This document shows, piece by piece, positions 62,301-64,000 of a stretch of 64,000 bases of DNA (positions are counted from its first letter, which is position 1; the number at the start of each line of letters is the position of its first letter). This DNA comes from Cristatella mucedo (Eukaryota; Bryozoa; Phylactolaemata; Cristatellidae): NCBI GenBank assembly GCA_009760855.2, contig WPIO01000009.1, positions 4,247,001 through 4,311,000 on the forward strand, given 5' to 3'. The translations under genes were made by a program, and so were the position numbers. The notes beneath the pieces were generated by a model that had not been told where the DNA came from, did no database searches, and saw only the letters and a program-made list of their open reading frames with translations.

Positions 62301-63881
62301 TGACGCATTCTTTGGTATCAACGAGAGCTGCATCACACTGGGCGAGGTGTGGAAAATGGATGTAGTCGTCCTTATACAGCAATTTCTCCCATAGCTTTGT
62401 TTCGAATGCCCGAACGTGGGCTTCCATGTTCATGATGAGCATGTCACGTCCTTGCAGCTTGTGTAATGTGCAGCAAATTCACTCGTAAATAACGAATATT
62501 TTTTTTAAAAACGGAGTACAACAGAGCGTATGGACAACTAACACGTACGACCAGAGGCATTCCAAGGGAATTGTGCACCTGGGGACGATCTGCCGAAGCG
62601 CAGTTTACTGGCCGGGCCTTTTTGCGATGCCGATTGTCTTTAATTACGCGAGGATTTCTAAGACGACGGTACTATCTAAGTAAAGTACTTACTGCAGCAG
62701 TTCCTGCCGTAGTCGGTCTCTACCCCGAAGGCTAGCTCGAGTCGGTCGTGGAGGGAACCACCAGGCACTTGACTCATGCCCTGGCAGTCGGAACGTCTTC
62801 TGCTGCCCTTCCCTTACGTGCATTAGTAACCACACACTGTTCCTCTCTCCACCCTCTTACTTGCCTCTCTGGCACACCCATTTGCACTCGTTAACACTCT
62901 CTGGAGAAAATCCGTCACGGCTAAGGGCTGCCGCAGCTAGCCGTGGGCAAAGCAAAGTCGCAGTTCTATAATCATACTACGAAACGCGCAAAGCAAAATC
63001 AAGCACAATAACAGTTAGCTCTCAACTCAAAGCAAAAAGCGGCCGAGAGACGGCTCGTGCCTCGAAAACTCGTTAGTTGGGATACTCTTAAGTCAGAGTA
63101 CCTCTACAGCAAAGGCGAAGAAAACTGTGACAACTCAATGAGACCGGATCCATCAATAAATAACTAGGGGCTGCTAGGCCGTTATGGAGCACTAGCTAGG
63201 CCGGATCTGGCCTAAAGGTAGGAGTTTGCCGACCTCTGCTCTAGACTGTCTATACTGCGCCTTAATATCCTTGCACAGACTAAAAATGCTTTATTTGTGT
63301 AGGCTACCTTTTCCATTGTCTCAATAGCCTGCTTACAGGGTCAAGTCGATCTGGTCACACCTGGCTGGTCTTGTTTTGAAAGAATCGTACTAAGGAGTTG
63401 CAATTGGTTGTGTCTTTACACTTTTTGATAAGCGGTCACTCAATTGCATTACGTTAGATTTTACTTTCCTACTTCGTTGTCAGTTCTTCCTGCCCTATGT
63501 GCTACCACTCTCTACGGTATAGGTGCCTCGAATGTACGAGCATGTGCAAGAATGTGAGTGCAGAAGCGGGTGTGTGTATGTGTGTGAGTCTGTGCACGCT
63601 TGCATGAGTGCATGCTGTAAATGGATGTGTCTCCTCTCCATAACCTTGCACAGGGATGCCCTTTCTTTAGCCGCAAGGTATGCATGTTTACGTCACTAAA
63701 TAGATTTTAAAGATTCTGATACGTTGCTGCCCTATCTTGACGGCTTTCGTATGTTCGTGTTGCAGGAGTGCAGCAGCTGGTGCGAACACTGCCCACGCTA
63801 AGCCGTGACGAACTGCGTGCCGTCGACCGGAAGCTCGAGGGCTGCCGTGAGCAGGCCAACAATCCTCAGAGTGAAGAGTGA
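25594..63881 (+). CDS. CCNH: Cyclin H, regulatory subunit of CDK7 (CAK/TFIIH); 8 exons found
   Basis: Coding exons: 25594-25731, 25794-25922, 33425-33498, 52174-52375, 56605-56709, 56843-56898, 60929-60999, 63766-63881. Joined phases agree throughout and give 296 codons; human cyclin H is 323. The N-terminus MFSTSSQRKHWTF matches human MYHNSSQKRHWTF, so this ATG is chosen. Conserved cyclin-box sequences are KPAMPRSV, YFKRFYL, ACKVDEFNVS and CPYRPLEGLL. Family knowledge: cyclin H binds CDK7 and MAT1 in the nucleus, activates cell-cycle CDKs and, in TFIIH, phosphorylates the RNA polymerase II tail. Introns range from 62 bases to 18.7 kb and hold most of the repeats listed here. Intron 1 is the least certain. 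The C-terminal acidic tail of other cyclin H proteins is absent, or lies in an exon beyond the window. Confidence 0.93.
25794..25922 (+). CDS. CCNH: Cyclin H exon 2: start of first cyclin box
   Basis: 43 codons, NPELSQKDHFLTVAEELVLH onward, ending KPAMPRSVI. Acceptor CATTTCAG, donor GTGAGT, phase 0. It aligns with human HEEMTLCKYYEK and FKPAMPRSVV. Confidence 0.92.
26532..26665 (-). mobile_element. Diverged tRNA-derived SINE in cyclin H intron 2
   Basis: It keeps the order of the family (CAGCCTCATTTGCATAGC, AGAGCTTAATGGCGATCACCAC, then ACTCGAGTTC at the B-box place) but is heavily changed. Confidence 0.5.
26820..27340 (-). mobile_element. LINE 3' region in cyclin H intron 2
   Basis: It begins with the ATAATAATAATGCA tail and stem-loop, then follows the reversed C-terminal region (GTCTCCAAAGG-like, GTCAAGTTAGAGGATGTCACG, GTAGTGGGTGGCG) seen at 46858-47500. 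Strongly diverged. Confidence 0.7.
27568..27650 (-). mobile_element. Short LINE 3' end
   Basis: ATAATAATGATAATAATAATAC tail, then GCACCCTCAGATAACGGAATC and TTTCTAGACATTTTACATATG, the reversed stem-loop. Confidence 0.75.
29371..29545 (-). mobile_element. LINE 3' end with part of the 3' UTR
   Basis: ATT-type tail, stem-loop (AGTGCCCTCAGAGAACTTAA, TAGGCGCTTTACATTTGCTGC) and about 100 bases of the 3' region. It is very close to 59640-59835 in reverse, so it is a younger copy. Confidence 0.85.
30530..31080 (-). mobile_element. LINE C-terminus and 3' region, second subfamily
   Basis: The minus strand encodes MSPLLKELGWLPVDQQIQSK, then GDRSFSSAGPRLWNSLPQFL and CYLHATYYLNCSPDSAMLP. The 3' region (AAGACTATGTGGGTGTTA onward) is shared with 41100-41400. 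This subfamily has a longer C-terminus than the one at 59122-59607. Confidence 0.85.
33425..33498 (+). CDS. CCNH: Cyclin H exon 3
   Basis: 24 codons plus two bases, GYAITYFKRFYLKNSFMDYH onward, ending KDI and AT of a split Met codon. Acceptor TCTTTAG, donor GTAGGT. It matches human [20 protein letters not shown]. It lies 7.5 kb after exon 2. Confidence 0.95.
33838..34060 (+). mobile_element. LINE reverse transcriptase fragment in intron 3
   Basis: IAKRNLGFHFYAYATQLYLC aligns with IAKHNLGFHFYADEPQLYLC of the copy at 58379-59101. The active-site Asp residues are lost. It abuts a Tc1-like fragment on the other strand. Confidence 0.8.
34080..34545 (-). mobile_element. Tc1/mariner transposase, N-terminal part, degenerate
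   Basis: The minus strand encodes a helix-turn-helix region (RRLKISGATVWNIILKY), the GRP linker (LPRSGRPR), then ALKDRFDNAKM and KPLLIVQHKKARLEFA, all in the Tc1 order. At least one break interrupts the frame. The catalytic DDE part is not found next to it, and terminal repeats are not recognised. Confidence 0.75.
35270..35325 (+). mobile_element. SINE 3' fragment
   Basis: TTGGCACTGCAAGCCGGTGAG and GGCTCCTCTGTCACTATATG then AATGAGGCTG match the 3' part of the SINE subtype at 2757-2925. Confidence 0.55.
35335..36080. repeat. Long pyrimidine-rich tract in intron 3
   Basis: About 750 bases with a strong C/T excess on the plus strand and scattered (TC)n and (CACA)n islands. The 259-codon and 206-codon open frames here are Ser/Leu/Cys-rich artefacts of this composition. 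Confidence 0.8.
38845..39026 (-). mobile_element. tRNA-derived SINE, near full length, intron 3
   Basis: It has the AAATAAATAAAT tail, ACTAGCTGATTTAACAGCC, GCCCACCGCAGGATTTGAACCC (B box), the CGACCTCGGGGCCGAGGTCG arm and AACCGCCTTACCCAGTGAGCC (A box), in reverse. It is one of the best preserved copies. Confidence 0.85.
39530..40060 (-). mobile_element. LINE 3' region in intron 3
   Basis: ATAATAATAAACATG tail, a GGAACAGGTGGGTTTTGAG stretch, then GCACAGTCTCCAAAGGATATG and GGAGTGGTGATGCGGTGC, which follow the order of 46858-47500 in reverse. Separate short 3' ends lie at 40090-40160 and at 40715-40790. Confidence 0.75.
40715..41400 (-). mobile_element. LINE pieces, two subfamilies side by side
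   Basis: 40715-41100 has a 3' end and a stretch encoding FLINLLILKRIDYCNCALVF, aligned with VTSRLDFCNSLL after the RT domain. 41100-41400 repeats the 3' region and C-terminus of the second subfamily (CYFHAIHYLNCSTDSAMLP) at 30530-31080. Confidence 0.7.
42358..42428. repeat. (GA)n microsatellite
   Basis: About 70 bases of GA with few interruptions. Confidence 0.95.
42470..44800. other. Part of intron 3 with no recognised element
   Basis: Moderately GC-rich, many short frames on both strands (for example 43789-44067 minus, 44071-44418 plus) with no motif I recognise. Confidence 0.4.
44837..45023. repeat. Compound (AC)n / (ACTC)n satellite
   Basis: About 65 bases of AC, then about 100 bases of pure ACTC tetranucleotide, then AC again. 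Confidence 0.97.
45245..45420 (+). mobile_element. Tc1/mariner transposase, C-terminal fragment
   Basis: LLQWPSQSPDFNPIERLCRY then IDKRLKQ is the Tc1-family end of the DDE domain (WPSxSPDLNPIExLW), including the last acidic catalytic residue. Nothing upstream is recognisable. It lies 11 kb from the N-terminal piece and on the other strand. Confidence 0.85.
46858..47500 (-). mobile_element. LINE C-terminus and 3' end in intron 3
   Basis: ATT-type tail, stem-loop, a 3' region with the repeated GTCAGCATGCA stretches, and reversed coding for SLHSLAAAYLSDLLPQQAKH, very close to SLHSMAPAYLSDILPHQAKH at 59122-59607. It is a fairly young copy that is cut at its 5' end. Confidence 0.88.
48194..48358 (+). 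mobile_element. tRNA-derived SINE, near full length
   Basis: TAAGGCGGTTGCTTTTCACG, the CGACCTCGGGACTGAGGTCG arm, GGGTTCGAACCCTGC (B box), body and AGGCTGTTAAATCAGCC, then an ATT tail. It lacks the first bases of the head. Confidence 0.87.
48370..49790 (+). mobile_element. Old LINE copy, RT domain and C-terminus
   Basis: About 1.4 kb follows the LINE in order: pre-RT region, an RT stretch (ALVDLSTAFGTIDH-like near 48935-48970), the TSEFDLWSFSFHCSQSG part, and a C-terminal region near 49700-49745. There are many stops in all frames. Confidence 0.75.
50388..50630 (-). CDS. Fragment of an uncharacterised invertebrate protein type
   Basis: An 80-codon frame includes MCEAYKAYFGMPGGNQDRPW then TPH. 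From memory this resembles a conserved YFG..GDQDKxWAPH stretch in many uncharacterised, often multi-copy invertebrate proteins. I cannot name the family. It lies alone in intron 3 and is probably a relic of a repeated gene or mobile element. Confidence 0.4.
   Translation of the reverse strand: MNLADAFYYVSGLFVKLVRAKTYSTKAAFKMCEAYKAYFGMPGGNQDRPWTPHLHVKIVKELLKLRCIIATQKIKFLTQC
52174..52375 (+). CDS. CCNH: Cyclin H exon 4: core of cyclin box
   Basis: One base plus 67 codons. LTSVYLACKVDEFNVSLRQF, later LLLMQQLSYNLTVHCPYRPL and GLK. It matches human AFLACKVDEFNVS and NPYRPFEGFL. Acceptor TTTGGCAG, donor GTAGCT, ends phase 0. A CTG-repeat tract starts about 27 bases after the donor. Confidence 0.96.
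52403..52490. repeat. (CTG)n tracts just after cyclin H exon 4
   Basis: Three CTG runs joined by TTTACT spacers, starting 27 bases after the exon 4 donor. Confidence 0.93.
52568..52625. repeat. (GA)n microsatellite
   Basis: Pure GA core of about 30 bases and a purine-rich flank. Confidence 0.93.
53055..53170 (-). mobile_element. LINE 3' end joined to a tRNA-like stretch
   Basis: TTTGTATAGTACCTTAGGAGA then TTCAGGCACTTCACATATG is a worn LINE end. CACGACCTCGGCCAGACC and GAGCACCTTAACCACTGGGC resemble a reversed tRNA-like head. Confidence 0.45.
53466..53618 (-). mobile_element. tRNA-derived SINE in intron 4
   Basis: GTAGCTGATTTAATAGACTCG, AAAGGATCGCCCAACG, then a shortened head. Its sequence is closest to the copy at 10971-11121 (both have CGTTTGTAC and GCAGAAAAGCC), which suggests a subfamily. 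Confidence 0.78.
53876..53960 (-). mobile_element. Worn LINE 3' end
   Basis: TAATAATAATAC tail and a changed stem-loop (CATCCTTGCAGAACTTAAAAC). Confidence 0.55.
53985..54290. mobile_element. Cluster of SINE pieces in opposite orientations
   Basis: A plus-strand SINE end (53985-54030), a minus-strand SINE (54045-54175, with GAAGAGCCTTAGTGGCTAG and a reversed tRNA-like head), and a further tRNA-like reversed stretch with GAGCTCGAGACC and CACCTTACCACTGAGCTAAG (about 54225-54290). Confidence 0.55.
55880..56175 (+). mobile_element. LINE C-terminal relic, second subfamily
   Basis: LCYFMYCSPELPMRLTLSVL then HEMKSFG aligns with the end of the copy at 30530-31080 (LSCYLHATYYLNCSPDSAM and ETKSVG). 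The region 54700-55880 may be the rest of the same old copy, but I could not confirm it. Confidence 0.5.
56323..56356. repeat. (TA)n microsatellite
   Basis: About 34 bases of pure TA. Confidence 0.95.
56605..56709 (+). CDS. CCNH: Cyclin H exon 5: second cyclin fold
   Basis: 35 codons, ALCPHVDAEALRENADAFID onward, ending CFLASPSQ. It aligns with human ENPEILRKTADDFLNR and LYTPSQ. Phase 0 on both sides. The acceptor is TTGTAG with a poor pyrimidine tract. Confidence 0.9.
56843..56898 (+). CDS. CCNH: Cyclin H exon 6
   Basis: 18 codons plus two bases, IALAALAHSAAQKQVDLS, aligned with human IALTAILSSASRAG. Acceptor TTTGCAG, donor GTAAGT, phase 2. Confidence 0.88.
58379..59840 (+). mobile_element. 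Best preserved LINE copy: RT domain to 3' tail
   Basis: Two long frames, 58379-59101 (240 codons) and 59122-59607 (161 codons), cover RT motifs LLVLLDLSAAFDTIDH, YLSGRLQSIDVNGQRS, GVPQGSVLGPVLF and FYADEPQLYLCF, then LADLHWLPVKQRIDFKVLSL and KAWNCLPTCVRTSPDL. A stop and a frame change between the two frames (about 59101-59122) break the ORF. The endonuclease and 5' part are not found. The 3' end has a stem-loop (59773-59780 with 59805-59812) and an ATT tail. The motif order fits a CR1/L2/jockey-like LINE; the exact clade is not determined. Confidence 0.9.
60929..60999 (+). CDS. CCNH: Cyclin H exon 7
   Basis: One base, 23 codons, one base: FVRRRLMASCDGLQIEKALQ onward to QVE. It is less conserved but in the right place: it starts in the phase exon 6 needs and ends in the phase exon 8 needs. 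Acceptor TGTTACAG, donor GTAAGT. Confidence 0.82.
61644..63238 (-). mobile_element. hAT DNA transposon, internally decayed, with TIRs and 8-bp target duplication
   Basis: Exact limits: the 8-base sequence CTCTAGAC occurs at 61636-61643 and 63239-63246, directly outside the element. The ends are inverted (CAGAGGTAGGCACACTTTT and, reversed, CAGAGGTCGGCAAACTCC). The minus strand has remains of a transposase: a FPHLAQCD stretch near 62350, and STYSCEQLFSKIKFCKNKLR then SQLTDNHLNEILLLNSSSLE at about 61890-62030, the hAT dimerisation region. It resembles GTF2IRD2/ZBED-type hAT proteins. The element is 1595 bases, too short for a whole transposase; most of the N-terminus and the BED finger are missing. 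The frame is interrupted. Confidence 0.9.
63766..63881 (+). CDS. CCNH: Cyclin H exon 8, ending in a stop or a further donor
   Basis: VQQLVRTLPTLSRDELRAVD onward, ending NNPQSEE and TGA at 63879-63881. It matches human MRNLVKKYEPPRSEEV and LERC. Acceptor GTTGCAG. The sequence at the end, GAAGA followed by GTGAGC, could instead be a splice donor at 63878 leading to a tail exon outside the window. Confidence 0.87.
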
Positions 63882-64000
63882 GCGAATAGCTTGTGCGCTT
63901 GCTCCTTCTTCATCATTGCAGAGGATTTTTGCTAGCTTTCGAGCTGCACTTTGAACGAGATTCACCTGCTCTATGGCTTGGGGGTGGGGTTGAATGTGTC

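Overview
The window is animal nuclear DNA. Its two recognisable genes are multi-exon, with GT-AG introns and matching splice phases. The rest is dense with LINE copies, tRNA-derived SINEs, DNA transposons and microsatellites. I place it in a bilaterian invertebrate. The TRIM9 protein resembles vertebrate and insect TRIM9 about equally, so I do not name a phylum.

Layout. (1) Positions 1-8456 hold no gene I can name. There is a LINE with a nested SINE, further SINEs, long TA and TC microsatellites, and a cluster of coding-like but unidentified reading frames at 3348-4252 on the minus strand. (2) Positions 8457-18943 (minus strand) hold a complete TRIM9 orthologue: ten coding exons, 734 codons, RING, two B-boxes, coiled coil/COS, FN3 and SPRY, with a likely poly(A) signal at 8457-8462. 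(3) Positions 18944-25593 are a GC-rich intergenic block between two head-to-head genes. It carries CTCF-like motifs, a perfect 17-bp inverted repeat, GC-rich LINE remains and poly-G runs. (4) From 25594 to about 63881 (plus strand) lies cyclin H, the CDK7 partner in CAK/TFIIH. I found eight coding exons (296 codons) spread over 38 kb. The small exons sit among very large introns, the longest 18.7 kb, filled with mobile elements.

Mobile elements. One LINE group dominates. Its 3' end is an 8-bp stem-loop followed by an ATT-type tail, and many copies are cut down to that end. A related LINE group with a different C-terminus is also present. A SINE family that looks derived from a class II (Leu/Ser-like) tRNA occurs about ten times. 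Intron 7 of cyclin H holds a non-autonomous hAT element with terminal inverted repeats and a perfect 8-bp target-site duplication. Two unlinked Tc1/mariner transposase fragments and one fragment of a conserved but uncharacterised invertebrate protein lie in cyclin H intron 3.

The two genes have no known joint function: TRIM9 is a mainly neuronal E3 ubiquitin ligase, cyclin H a housekeeping kinase subunit. The divergent arrangement only suggests they may share regulatory DNA. I found no virus-like element that I could support. All splice sites were read by eye, without transcript evidence. Coordinates of repeats are approximate unless stated to be exact.
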